This document shows, piece after piece, positions 34,192 through 47,200 of a DNA stretch of 64,000 nt. The stretch is from positions 81,987,171 through 82,051,170 of the forward strand of contig CM060732.1 in assembly GCA_030704615.1 (NCBI GenBank), written 5' to 3'. The notes beneath the pieces are model-generated. The model was not told the DNA's origin. It saw only the letters and a program-made list of their open reading frames with translations, and did no database searches. The DNA is from Takakia lepidozioides. Taxonomy: Eukaryota; Streptophyta; Takakiopsida; Takakiales; Takakiaceae. The translations under genes and the position numbers were made by a program. Positions within the stretch are counted from its first letter, which is position 1, and each line of letters starts with the position of its first letter.

Positions 34192-37100
34192 ATGGTGTGG
34201 GGCATGGACGCGGTGCGGGGCTTGGCGCAGGATGCGCAGTGCGTGGCATCAATGTGGCTGCGGGGGATCCAGGGCAAGTCGCACAAGGAGCGCCTCGAGT
34301 TTTTTTACGGTCCGCAAGCGCATGCTTGTGAGTGTTTTCTCGGCCTGCTTGTCTATACATCGCTTGCTTCGTCAATGCCGGTGTGAGTGGGAGCTCAGGG
34401 GCCGGTTAGGATGGATTTTCTTACTGTAGAGTGAGCGTATGAATCTTGTTAGGTGCGGTGTTTCTTAATCAGCTGAATGTGAGTAGTTTGCGAGCTGAGG
34501 AGGTATTCACCTACAGCTGCACCATTTGAGGTGCCAGAAGCCGGATCGAGTTGGTTGTGGTAGAGTGGATGTGTGAATCTTGTTTGATGAGTTTCTTGTC
34601 TGAGCTCATTGTGAGGAGTGTGGATGATTTCTGAGGCTCGCACCTTTATGCAGCTGAGAACGTGTCAGTGGATGTTCGCTGGAAATGGTGTCATTGGCAG
34701 ATGACAGATTTCGGGCGAATTTTTTGCACGGACGGCGGCCAATGCTGACAGCTTGCACGGCGCGCTTGCGGGGGGCGACGGGAATGACCTGGGTAGATAT
34801 GGGGGGAGGCACAGCAGAGAACGTGGATATGATGTCGAAGCTCATCGATCTCTCAGCGTTTGATAGGATCTATGTAGTGGATATATGCTCTGCTCTGTGT
34901 GAGGTCGCGCGTGAGAAAGTGAGGCGACGAGGCTGGCACAATGTTATTGTGGTTGAAGGAGATGCGTGCACTTTCAAGCCTGCTACTCCTGCCACGCTCA
35001 TCACTTTCTCCTATTCATTGTCGAGTGAGTTGACGACCCGAAAGATCCCTACACGATGCTTGCTTAGAGAGAACGGTGGCATTGTGTCCTTCACGGGAAT
35101 CATCCCTCTTTACTGGTAACCGTCTATTTTCGGTGCAGTATTTGTGGAGTAACTCTATTGCTTTATCTGTGCTGCAGTGATCCCAGACTTCATGGCAGCC
35201 ATTGACAATGCACTGTCCCACTTAGCTGAGGATGGGATTGTTGGTGTGGCCGATTTCTACACTTCTGCGAAATATGACCTTCCAAACCGCCAGCACTCCT
35301 ACCTGCAACGGTGGTTTTGGCGCAGCGTCTTCGATGTCGATGGCATTGGTTTGTTCAATTTCTTCTCCTCTCCCCGGTTTTCACTTCCGGATCTCTACTG
35401 GCAAACAGCCTTTACTGCTGCTTGCACTAGTAGCTCTGTCTGCTATCTCACATTCCATGTGTTAACTACGGCTACAGGGCCTGCTTGTCTACGATTTGCC
35501 ATTGGGCGATATTCTGAAATAGTGCTTCATAAGTTAAGACGTTGCCAAAAAGGGCCTTTCTATTTTTAGCGACCTCCTTGGACTGAGAAACGTCCCATTT
35601 TTAGCGACCTCCTGGACTGAGAAACGTCCCGGAAATTCCACGATTCGCCCGAGGGTTCACATTCTGGCCACAGTCTCTGGCAGGTGTGTCAACTCTAAGA
35701 CAGCTTTCCAGGATTTTTGACCCCGGCCCGGGGAAGAGGTGTCTCAAGTCTTTCAGGCCAGGAGGACTTTACCTCTTACTTAACCTTCCAGTGATGCTTC
35801 AAGAGAAGTTGAATTTTGGTTGAGTCTAACGGATTGGCTTGTTTATCCAGACTTGGGACCTGAAAGGCGCCTATACCTGGAGTACAGGTTTGAACCAGGT
35901 ATGAATACATTTTTATGTTGACTGTGTTGCACAGAGATCCGTGTCAAGTCAAATCTATTGTTTAACTGCCTAATATTGATCTAGAGGAACTCTCCTCAGC
36001 CCTAAGAATTCTAGGTCAAATGTTGCTGAATTCTGGCTGTTTTTAAAGCTAGTGTCTCTTATGGGTCAGGTATGTGGTCAAGTCATTTCTTGGACAAACT
36101 TGAGTGATTCAATAATGCTTGTGCAGTGTTCGAATTCAATGCTCGTGGAAAGATTCCATATGTACCTGTCCTACAAGCTCCCTACTTTCAATGGATTGGT
36201 TGCCGCCGAGACAATACAAGTTAGTGGAACTATTCCTGCTACCTTAACATTGCAGACTGTTTGGTAATGCTTATGCACATGATCTTCCAGCGGTGACTGC
36301 ATGCATGCTTGTCCTGGGGGGCTGGAGGTGGATAGATTTGAAAACCTCTATTGGTTTCTTCCTGCACATGTTAAATCCAGCACTGTCCGTGTGCTCAATA
36401 ATCACAAGATTTCTAGTGTAGAGGTGGGGAATGGTAGACTGAAGCTGGTTTGTGAGTACTAATAGGTGGTATGCCGTATGGGGCAGAGGAATTGGGAGGG
36501 AGACAATGTGAATATTTAAATATGGCTCGTATCATCTCTCTGCGAATGATTTTGATAATATTTCAGCTTTCTACTTTAACATAGTAGTTAGTCATTCACC
36601 AAATTTGTGCTCTGCTCATATGCTGGAACCTGTTGTGTTACAGAGGTCAATTTGACACGCTTTCCATCTAGAGCGTCAGATGAATTCAAGGCCAGGAGGC
36701 CACCTAAGTTTCCACCAACTTTCCTTTACTCCCTGTCATGGGAAGATCCACGGGAGGATGACAAGGTGTTGAACATCAGCTCAGATGACACTGTTCTCAC
36801 ACTCACGTCTGGAGGCTGCAATGCCTTGGACCTTGTTCTTCAGGTAACATGTGTAACTTTTTCCATACTTTTTCATGTTTAATGACCCCAGCATTGACTG
36901 GACAACACTTCTCAGCTGTTACCAGGCCCTCTCTAGTCCAAAGACATTGGAATTTGTTTTGTCTTTGAAGATATGGTTTTCAATATGATGTATCTTACAT
37001 TTGTCACTCGTCAATACAGGGTGCAGGTCAAGTTGTTGCGGTTGATATCAACCCAGCACAGAGCCATCTGCTGGAGCTTAAAAGAGCTGCTATTATTCGG

Positions 37101-40100
37101 TACGGCTTCTTATGTCAACATATGAATTATATCTGCTATTTCTTCTAATGATCAGCACTTTTGGATGCAAACTTATCAGCAGACTCACTAGTTTTACGAA
37201 GTTGCAGCAATTTTTGCCATATTACTGCTGCATTATTTCTTCAAAGTTGATTGGAGCTAAGTATTTGGCTGTGTTGCAGGTTAAGTTATGAAGACGTATG
37301 GTTAATGTTTGGAGAGGGGGTGCACCCTAAATTTCGGTCACTTTTCGAAAGAGAGATTGCCCCTTTCTTGAGTCAGGGAGCATCTACTTTCTGGTTAGTA
37401 CCACTATTCTACTGTATATGTTCTAGCATTGAACATGGTAGTGACTTCACGCTCTGGAAATCTGATTCTAAATTTCTCTCTTCTCAGGTCAAAGAGAAGA
37501 CGATACTTCAAGAATGGGTTGTACTACCATGGTCAGTATTCTGATTTCACCGTTCTGTTTGTTATTCACAATTTGGATGTGTCCTCTGTAGGGAAGTCCT
37601 TGATAAAGTGAGCAACTGAGGAACTGTGGCTGAATGGAGTTGGATGTCTGTCTGGATCAGGTGGTATGGGTCGGCTCATCCGTGCTGTACGTGCTCTTGC
37701 AAAAATAACACGCAAGGTATATGTTTGCGGTTGTCTTTTCCATCTCACAGCGCTGTATGCACTCTAGCTAAAGTAATGCGCTCGGGTTACATGTGTGATT
37801 TTCTCATTTGCAGCGCAATATAGAACTGAACTTCAATTTACAGTATTAGAGTCTTAGCAAACCTCTCGGTGCTGACTTGAGTTCTGGATGTGCAGCAACA
37901 CTGGCTTGATAGTCTTGTAAATGCACCCACGCTTGAGAAACAGAAAGAGCTCTGGTGATTATCCATCTCTTTTATTGTTGTGTGTATGTTAGAGATTAGT
38001 GCCTATTGCAGCAGTGCTGGTGTTGATAGTCTTGCTGGGCATCAAGCCTACACCAACTTGAACTCAAAATCAAGTCCCTCTATCACTTTGTCATTGAGTG
38101 CTGTGTAGGTATTTCTGAGATTTGAAACCCTAACCCCACAACTTGCCTCCAGCAGGGTTGATATCTCATAGGTTATATCATAGCCAAGGAGTGACAATGA
38201 ACACATTTTCACCTTATCCACTCTGTATCAAGGGTCATACTCTGTTCCCTTTGCCTTTGTTAAAGCTAGAGCTGGTTCCTTCCAGGATGATGTGGATGCC
38301 AGCCCATAAATCACCACTCATCTACCCCCTTGGCAAGATTCTTATTGTCTGTGTGTGAGAGCTATCAGAACTCAATAACTCAATGTTGGTATCTTTTGTA
38401 TGGAGCTCAGAAGATATGTGGACACTAAGCTGATAACTAATTGGGTGGGTATGTTGACATTGAACAGGTTTGCAACAGTTGGCAAATGGCTGCTACAGGC
38501 AAACGTTATCACGCGCCTGTCAGCCTTCCTGGTAACTAACCCAGTGGTACTATGGTTCTGTGCTGGTGTCTGCAAGGGTCAACTCGACCTCATTCGCAAG
38601 GAGGATAATATTTATCAGTAAGATTTTCTATACATTGTGAACAGATTTGTATCTTGGCTGTTTATGTTCTCACACGTGTAGTTCAGATTTGTGTGGAGAG
38701 TGTGCTTAGACTTGTTATTACATGTTTGTTGATGATGAAACTGAAAGCCTGAATGTTTAGAACCATAAACAATACATGTGTCAGGGATTGTTTCTTCAGA
38801 AATGCTAGTCACATCATCTTGTGGTTAAGGGATTAATGACGATTCATCTTTGCTGATTCTGCAGTTACATAGTGCGGTGCTTGAACTCAACAGCTGAGTA
38901 TTCCCATGTTCGTGACAGGTATAACATTGCTTCACAGAAGGTTTAAAGGAGTATTGATTGTAAATACCGAGAGATCTGATTCTGACATATCAGTTCTTGA
39001 GTAGCTGATCAGTGACATAATTCCTTGTTCATAATCCCTTCCCGGGGCTGTTATTTCTAACTTGGGCGGTCTATGGTCACTGATCCCTTCTCTTTACTGT
39101 GGTACAGCAACTACTTTTACCGGTGCTGCTTAACTGGCAAGTTCTCGAGGAATTGCTGTCCTCGATTTCTGGAAGAGGATGCTTTCAAGATCTTAAAGGT
39201 GTATATGCTATACTGAGTGAACTATTGTCTGAAATTTGGGATTCCTGATGAGTAAACTAGCAGTCATAGCATTTTTACACTCTGCTAATGTATGTATGCT
39301 ATTTGTGTACGCTTTGTTCTAACCAAGGGTCATATGTGTGTCAATCGTGCCTTTATCGTTGGAGCCAGAGTCATAGATCTTGGACCTACACCACAGTTCT
39401 AGGAGATTGGGGCCTCCAGTGATTCAAGGGTCAGCTGGGTGGCTTAGTACTCTTGTGCAGGATTCCCCTTGTAATGCTCCCAAGTTTTTGTATAAAATGG
39501 CTTTTTATCCACAGGTGGAACTGGCAAGCAAGGAGCGACTGCTTATTCGCACCACCTCATTTGTTGAGGAGTTGAGAAAGCGCATGTATACCAAGGTCTA
39601 TTGTACAACTTGACATCTGATTGTGGGGTTTCATGCTTGAAATAATTCTATACTATCCAACATTGTCTTTGTGACCTCTTTGAATTGTATGTACATAATA
39701 CAGATTGTTGCTTGGTGTAGAATTCTGGATGACCTGTGCAATAGACTGTTCGTGTCTCTTTTGAGGCTTACTTCACTTTGACACAATTTGCTTACCATCT
39801 GGCCAAGCTTGTTCAAGCTGGGCTTCTACATTGCTAGTCAGCTGCAGAGTTGCTGTGTGTGCCTGTCAAGGCTGCTATTTGCAGTGCAGGTAACAGAAAG
39901 AGAGAAATGGCGATGCAAGAAGCAGAGGTGGTTTAGAGGAGGTGAAGTAGCAACTATGAACAGTTACTTTAACAGGAGATCTAAATGAGTTGGACTGAAT
40001 TCTGGTCAATTGGTACAGGTTATTTTGATGGACCATGTTGACTGGCTTGAGCAGGATGACATCGACACACTCTGCCAAGCCTTGAAAGATCAAGTGAAGG

Positions 40101-41030
40101 TAAGACTGACTGGCTGATTTGGGCTCTGCAACATGCTTGACAAAGAATTAGACATGGAAGTGAGCTAAGTGTTTGTACTACATACCATCTAGCAGTTGTG
40201 TATTTGTTGATTCTTGCTGCCAGGGCCTTGGAATAGATGGCTACTTCTACTACCAGCCTCCACATATTATTATTGCATATGTGAATTATCAGGAGGTTGT
40301 GGTTGAACTTCCATGTACAACAAGTGAGTTTGATTTCGACTAGAAGTGAATGGGTCTAGTTCATTTTGAGGAGGCTGAGGGAGTATAATTCTTAAATGCT
40401 CCAATCCACAATTCTATGCAGCCTGGAGGCCGGGTAATATGGCGCAGTGCTTCACGCCGTCCAGGGTATGCAAAATACATTGAGAAAGCTGGATTTGAAG
40501 GTGAGTGTCTGTTCTAGAATGGCAGTTGCATTGGGCATAGAGGGGTATAATCAGTATAAAATAAGGTTTGCAGAGCTTCCCAGTGGGGATGACCTGAAAT
40601 GCCTCCTAGGCATTTCGGAGCTTCTTTGGCTGATAGATGCTGGAGCAAGTCATTCAGCATGGGCCTATTGGACCACACTGGCGTCACCTAAGAAGTTGGG
40701 TGGGTGCATGTCTTTTTGACAGGAAATTGGGCGTAGCAAATGGCAGAGCTAGTGTTTCATTCTTTCATTTCATTAGTGTTTCATTTGCACTATCTGGATG
40801 AATATTATGGCATGGCACTCATATAACTATTTAACAAGTTCTAGAATATTAGTATCTAAGTGCAGCCTACACTTACCTAGCAGTGACTAACACCTCAACT
40901 GGTTGCAGTTGTGCGGATCACAACAAGCGAGACCTATATGGATCGGGTCAACATGTATGCTAGCTTCTACCTTGGCATTCGGAAAGGTGGCCCAACCAAG
41001 GAGATCTCTTGTAATGAGCCTGAAAGCTAA
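34192..41030 (+). CDS. BTA1: Betaine lipid synthase, BtaB-like plus BtaA-like fusion
   Basis: Makes diacylglyceryl-trimethylhomoserine (DGTS) from diacylglycerol and S-adenosylmethionine: the BtaA-like part transfers the aminocarboxypropyl group and the BtaB-like part adds three methyl groups. Eighteen exons, all in phase: 34192-34327, 34701-35024, 35178-35348, 35851-35898, 36127-36219, 36644-36843, 37020-37099, 37280-37393, 37488-37531, 37661-37716, 37896-37954, 38468-38617, 38865-38918, 39108-39198, 39515-39595, 40019-40099, 40422-40500, 40909-41030. Protein 660 residues. The N-terminal methyltransferase has SAM motif WVDMGGGTAENVD (about 76-88). The C-terminal DUF3419/BtaA part starts near 280 and contains LYSLSWEDPREDD, LTSGGCNALD (about 311-320) and VDINPAQ. 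The domain order, methyltransferase first, is that of Chlamydomonas BTA1, opposite to fungal Bta1. Seed plants lack the gene. The start is the first ATG of a clean exon with the conserved SHKERLEFFYGPQAH. Confidence 0.95.
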
Positions 41031-41689
41031 CCCTACACATCGCCGCAAAAGCCAGACTGATTCTGTCCTGCCCGCAGCCAATCCACTACATTGTCATCTG
41101 GTGTGCTTGTTGAGCTACACTGGTGGGTCTACAGATGATTTGTAAATTGTTTCACGCTGGAGTTCAGCTCCTTCAAAATGAGTTTAGCTCCCACTTTCGG
41201 AGAGCTATTTCGCAATTCATCAATTGATGATTTGCAAACCACTCCTTCAACATCCTACATGAGTGAGGAGCATTTGGCTGTGATATTGTTGGATTGAGTT
41301 TTGATTCCTGTGTTGATTTGCCTGAATGTAGCGTACTCTCAAAGCTCCGAGATTGTGGATACTCACCAGGTTAAATCATAACATCATTTTTTGAAGGTGG
41401 CTTATTTGTAGCCACGTCCTTACACAGACGTCTGTGTGTCTGTGTGCTTGCAAACATGAGAACTGTCTTGTACTTAGCAATTTTGAAGAAATTGATTTGA
41501 GGTGCAATTGCTTCCACAGGTAGGATGTCACTTTACACTGACCATTTGGTCCATTCAGTGCTAGAGTTATTATATAAGCCTGAGAAGAGGGGATGTTGTA
41601 TATGATTTACTTTCCACTCTCCATCTTTCATCCAGAACAGAGGCAGAATATGGAAGTCTCACATAACAGAGTGGACTGGATTGTAGCAC

Positions 41690-41726
41690 TTAACCCTTAA
41701 TTTCCCAAGCGACCTGAATCGGGTCA
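41690..41726 (+). mobile_element. TTAA-type element end related to the one at 55226-55261
   Basis: The sequence starts TTAACCCTTAA and continues to GCGACCTGAATCGGGTC. The right end of the element at 54496-55257, read in reverse, has the same order with TTAACCCCTAA and GCGACCTGAATTGGGTC. The partner end was not found, so this may be a fragment. Confidence 0.45.
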
Positions 41727-42487
41727 CCCTGAATTTCCACTTCCACATAATTTCAGCGAATCTCCTCTGATGGGGCCTACTCCCGAAGCTTCTCTGACAA
41801 AGGCCTTGTCTCGAATATGATGCAAAAAGAAAAATTAAGAAAAAAAAAAAGCTACCACCTAAGAAACACCCAAGGCTTATGAGCTTATGTATTTGGCTTA
41901 TGAGCTTATGGACAAGGCTTATGTCAGATTTTGGCCTTGTAAAGCGCTTGTTGACTGCTGACGTGGTGGGTAAACAGGCCCAAATTGTAAAATCAATAAA
42001 GTTAGTAAAAATTAAAAAATTTGTAAAAACCAATTCACCTTGTCATTACATACACACATCCACCTATGGGTTTTAGAAATGTAGAGAAAAAGTTACTTCG
42101 TTTGGAGGCACATTTTCCCTTGTCAATTTTTAGATTTTAACCCGTATGTAATTACATACAAAGCAACCATAGGTGAAAAAATCTGTTGGACCTGCAATTT
42201 AGAGGGGTTTAATTAAAATAATAGAGGGGTTGTAGCCATTCCATGTGGATTTGGAAATGGTGGATCTAAGGGCAAGCAAAATTGGATAAAGCTAGGTATT
42301 GATGTGGTCAAACCAATTTCTTTCTCACTTTTTCTTTGGGACCTGATATTTGAGGTCCGGGGTAATGTTATAATCTCACAATTTCCATGGAGGACTTGGC
42401 TCATTTTTTGGCATGTCATGCAGAAATGAGCTAGGCCACTGTTAAGTTATAAGGTTGGAATCTCTCGATGATTTTTGGTAGAAATTC

Positions 42488-43451
42488 CAATGTTGGCTGG
42501 GTATAGCACTCACCCTGGTTAGTGCGTGTTAGCACCCCGGTTAGTAGATATACATAACCGCATGTAGCCCAATGGTAATGAGCACAAACCACGTTGGATG
42601 TGGTTGTGGGTTCAAACCACGGTCTGGTGTATCATGAAGGTGTCCACCTTCCTAGCGGAAGGCAGTAGCCCTTCGGGATGAAGTGACTCCATAAGTTACG
42701 TTTCCTTCGGAGGCGTCATACTTTTTTTTTTTACATAACCGCATACAGGGCATTTTTGCAAAATAGAGCAAATAGATAACCGACGGTTGGGAGGTGAGTA
42801 TGTATATGTATATGTACCCTATATTAAGGTTAGCACTACACTGTATACCCGGATTAGTAAGGCGTTTTGACCCCCTAGCGCGGTTACAGTTATGTATAAG
42901 ACACATTGCTGATCACGCAGCTGCATTTCTAGCGCCGTCTCTCCATGAAGGCATTCAATGAATCAAGCTACATCAGCAGCATGCGGCGGCACCTCTCGTA
43001 CGATGATTGGATCTTCTGAGCACATGGATGATGTGGGGAGACCAGTTGTGCCGATAGCAAGAATGGTTCAAAGTTCCAGGCTCCTAGGCACTGAGGTGGT
43101 GACATAGGGTTTCTTTGTGACATAGCTCATGGCCAAGATGATGCACCCTGGAGCCCTAGGGATGTTACGTGTGAATTGATTATTTATAAAGAAAATCATT
43201 GAGAAATATAAGTGCCCTTCAATATATTATATGTAACCGCCAATTGCATATATATCCGCCAATCTTAGGACACCCCTAAACGTTCTATTCATAACCGTCT
43301 AAATTTTCAGAATTTTGTAGAATAGATAACCGGTGGATATACTAAAATAAAAATTTATCCTTATACATAGCCATGGAGTGTGTCCATCCCAAAAATATTG
43401 AAGTAACCTTAACCGGAGGATATGTAAAAAATTTATAACCGGCCAACACTG
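42488..43451. mobile_element. hAT-like non-autonomous element hosting a SINE
   Basis: The left end CAATGTTGGCTGG matches the reverse complement of the right end (CAGTGTTGGCCGG) at 11 of 13 positions. The interior repeats the words ATAACCG and TCCGCC, like the MITE at 33221. A SINE is inserted at 42564-42731. The expected 8-bp duplication is poor (AGAAATTC against GCCCATTC), so the left border is less sure than the right. No coding capacity was seen. Confidence 0.55.
42564..42731 (+). mobile_element. tRNA-derived SINE with 12-13 bp target-site duplications
   Basis: The 168-bp unit is flanked by the perfect direct repeat TACATAACCGCAT (42551-42563 and 42732-42744). It has an A-box-like TAGCCCAATGG at 42565-42575 and a B-box-like GGGTTCAAACC about 35 bp downstream, the spacing of an internal RNA polymerase III promoter. 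It ends in a T-rich tail. These are the features of a tRNA-derived SINE. The 3' part (CTTCGGGATGAAGTGACTCC) is probably the LINE-derived or family-specific tail. Confidence 0.85.
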
Positions 43452-43459
43452 GCCCATTC

Positions 43460-43884
43460 CACTGTTGGACTGGTACCAGACGTATCACAAAGTTTTCATA
43501 CCAGTCTGGTCTATATAATGGTGGATGTATATTTGTCCAAATACTGGTATGAGTATGAGTATCATGACCACAACACCAGCTAGTATAACGTATCTGGTAT
43601 CATCCTTTATGTGTAATTCAAGATGGCTTTAGAAGTAAATATACATAAATGAAAATGTATAGGCAAATGTACACATAAATTAATATGGTACACATACCAG
43701 AGTAAATGAGGTAGACTGCGGGGGATTACTGGTATTGTCGCTGATATGAAAAAACTGAGACCAGCCTGGTCTGGTATATGACCCAGTATTCTCCCAAACG
43801 GTACCAGACTGGTCTGGTATCTAATACCAGTGCATATACCAGTACTTTATACCAGTCCTTCACCTATATACCAGTCCAACACTG
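43460..43884. mobile_element. Second hAT-type MITE, directly abutting the first
   Basis: The 425-bp element has ends CACTGTTGGACTGGTA and, inverted, CAGTGTTGGACTGGTA. It is flanked by GCCCATTC (43452-43459) and GTCCATTC (43885-43892), an 8-bp duplication with one change. The interior carries many ACCAGTC/GACTGGT words near both ends. The left duplication lies immediately after the right end of the previous element. Confidence 0.8.
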
Positions 43885-44212
43885 GTCCATTCGCACCAGG
43901 GGTTATTACAACCAAACATATTTGACCTTGCTAAGGTCCTATTCAGACTTAGAGATTAGATTCATGTCAAAATCTGACATGGCAGCTGATGTGGCGGCAG
44001 GGTTAAAGAGCACCCTCTATCGCTCGCCGCCGTGGCACCCTCCCTTCGAGGGGTAGGATTTTGTGATGCTGCCAGTGTTGTGCACTTTGCAGTGAGGTAT
44101 GGTTCGGCTTGCTGAGCTATGCGGGCTTGAGGTATAGTTCAGCAGGTGCCTGGGCAGACTGACGGCCGTCTGCTGCTGTGAAGGGCACGGAGTTGGAGAG
44201 CTAGGGATAGGG

Positions 44213-47200
44213 ATGGCAGCATTGCTGGCCAAGTGTGTCTCCCAAACTGGAGTGAGTTCCGTTTTGGCTCAGTCTGGTAGCAGTCATGCGCCCTATAGGG
44301 CCCCCCTGCGATTGTCCAAGCTGATTCATGGCGGTGCAATGATTGTGCCAGAAATAACATGCTTACGATACAGTCATTGCCAAATGCAACGAGTTTTTCT
44401 GGTAGATCCTCTACTCCAATATGGCGCTGTGCATAGCAGTGAGGCGTCTCGCAGGCCACTCATATCTCCAAGGATTCGCCACTCGCAAGAGGTGTGGAGT
44501 TTTGCTTGGAGAAAGACTGGTCGATGTTTTGCCAGCAATGATGTCATTCCGGATGATGATGAGGTGCCAGAGGAGAATGGATTTCCATCACCGGTCAGAT
44601 GAATTCCCCTGTGCATTGGTGTGAGAGAGACAGAGAGAAAGAGTGATGTCTTTGGGGAGGGGCATGGTGGTAAGAATTGGGCTGGGTGTGATCTGTTACA
44701 TTTCAAGTGTGTTGGGCTTCTCTGTCACAGTAATTGATTACCACTACGTGTTTACGCAACTAGTGCAGGATTTGAGCAATTTCGTCTGGCTGTGTATGGA
44801 TGATTGTGTGGGTCAGCTGCAGAGAGGAGCAATATGTTTGCTTGGTCCAGTGCATTAAACTTGAAAGAGCTGAAAATAGACTGTAGATGCATGGACTGCT
44901 TTATATCCCTGACTTTCTCCATGTTGATTACAGGACCCGAAGTCCACGTGGCCAATTCTACAGCGATGGAATGTGCCATGGGATGGCAAGGTGACAGCAC
45001 TTGGAATGCTGGCCTGGTTGTTCAGGTATCTGGTCACTACGCCTGCATGGCAAGCAAGTTTGCATGTGCTTATCTTCCGTAGTCTGCAGCCATGTATCTC
45101 AAATGCTTTTGATGTATGATTGGTGCAGCATTAATGTGGGGAAACCTCTATTAAGTATGCAGGGTAATAGTATAGTAGTTGGTGCAGTCAGGCTCTCTGT
45201 GCTTACAACTAAGCATAGTTTGTGGAGTAGGGCTGTTGCTACTAGAACTGATGCTGTGGAAGTACATTGCTAAGATGGATATGTTGGGGTGGGCGGTTGG
45301 GTTTCTGTGAGGGCAGCTTTGTGACAACAGGGATAGTCGTAGCAGTAGTGGGTGCAAAATTTGGGTTTGGACGGCGTCAGCTCATGGACGCTGATGCACA
45401 AGCTCTCTTCGTATTCATTTACCAGCTGTGCGTTTGTCTCTCCTACATTTGTCTTCTTCACTGGCATTTGAAATAGGTTTCAAGTCTGGTATATTAAGCA
45501 TGCTGATGGTGTTGCAGCTGGAAAAACTCCTGGCACTCTGGCAGTGCTGCCCTAATTGGCAAGAGTATGCTAGAATGTTGCTTTTGAGTTCATGGGCAGT
45601 CACTTCTTGTCCCCTTTTGCAAGCTTTCCAGTAAGCCCACCAAGTGGAATATAATTGAAGTATGGGAGGAGATTATTCTCATGAAAGGAACAAAATAAGA
45701 GTTGGGGAGTGTACTGTTACATGACAATTGGCTTCCTCAGTTTGCCGAGGAGACTCAACTTGCATTAGGATGATGGCTGAAGGAGGGTTTCATTCAATAT
45801 GCTCTCCTTTGAGAGTTTTGTGATTCTGCCATAATAATTTTAGCCATTGTCTGGAGTGCAGTGTTGAAGCAATAACAATTGGATATGTCAGTGCAGAGAC
45901 AGCTGCAGGTCTGGGTTCTATCAATCTTGTGCTGAAACAATACCGCCCTCTGCCAGCTGAACTCTTCTTGTTTGGTGTGTGAACCTTGCTCTTTGATCCC
46001 ATTTCGGATAGGCAAATTTTGTGATGTTTACCCTTCTTCCACTCAATTTACTTGGGCATGTCGCATCTTGGTCCACATAATAATGAATCTGGATTAGTGG
46101 CATAGTGAGCTGGTACAGGTTACAATATGTTGGGGAAACATTAAATGATCAAATGAGTAGACACACCAAAAGAGGAAGAAAACATGTGTAAAAAAAGACC
46201 ACATTTTTTGCACCTCTCTTTTTGCTGACTCTTAGGTACACGTAATTTACTTTTCTCTCCAATTTAGTCTCTCTGTGTCTGTCTCCATCCCTGTACCTGT
46301 TTGTCTGTTGCTCTAGGAGTTTAGCAAACTTCAGTTCAAAACATAGAGTAGGCTACGTGTAAGTTAAGTCACCTGGGGAAGGTGGAAAGTGTACCCTATG
46401 ATGGGTACAATATCCATCATGGTGCAGTTTGTGTCTTCTGAGGGAGACTCTGTTCACAAGTGTGAAAGAAACATTGGCACATGTTGAGCTCTGAGCCGCT
46501 GCAATAAAAACTACTACTCAACCCCATCAGCCTGTTGTATGCATAATGGCATGTCAATAAATCAGATTTATATTCAACGAATTTCTTGGATGTTAATTTA
46601 ACTTCCACAAACGAAGTGCTGGACTTGTATATTCTATGTACAGGCATGTCACAATTATCCATAGGCTCCTCTCCTCTGGGCAGGGCCCAATGTATTACTC
46701 TTTAGTTTGTTTCAAGGGACAGTTAGAAGCTGTGATCGTTCTTGAGTTTCACATCTGGAGCTGGTTTTCAGTTCAATATCATGCCACTTTGAAGTGCTTC
46801 ATTTTGGACGGCCGAAAGGCCCCTATTTCCCAAGGCACAAGATCAAAAACTATCTGTATGATAATGGTTGCCATATCTCTCCCCTCCCCTCCTGCCCCTT
46901 CGCTGCTCTTCCTCTGTTTGTGCCTTTCCTATGGAGTCTTTCCATCTCCTTACAGATGTATTTCAACATCATCTGTTATTTTGATGGATGTGGAATCAGA
47001 CTGGAGTTCACCTTTTGATTTTCGCCGGGGATGGTTGATCTACGGAGCAGCGGGTGTACCGGTTGCAGCAGGAGCTGTTCTCTTAGCTAGCAGTTTGACC
47101 ACCTTAGTATCCGGTGAACCAGCACCACGCGAGGTCTTTTTCCTCACACTGTTTGTTTAAACTTTTGGTTTGTGCACATGAGGATTCATCTTGAAAACTG

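Larger units (their letters stand above)
41031..44212. other. Transposon island between BTA1 and the CPBP protease gene
   Basis: It contains the BTA1 3' flank, a TTAA-type element end at 41690, two adjacent hAT-like elements (42488-43451 and 43460-43884), and a SINE inside the first. No coding gene was recognised. The last 100-150 bp upstream of 44213 should hold the promoter and leader of the protease gene. Confidence 0.6.
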
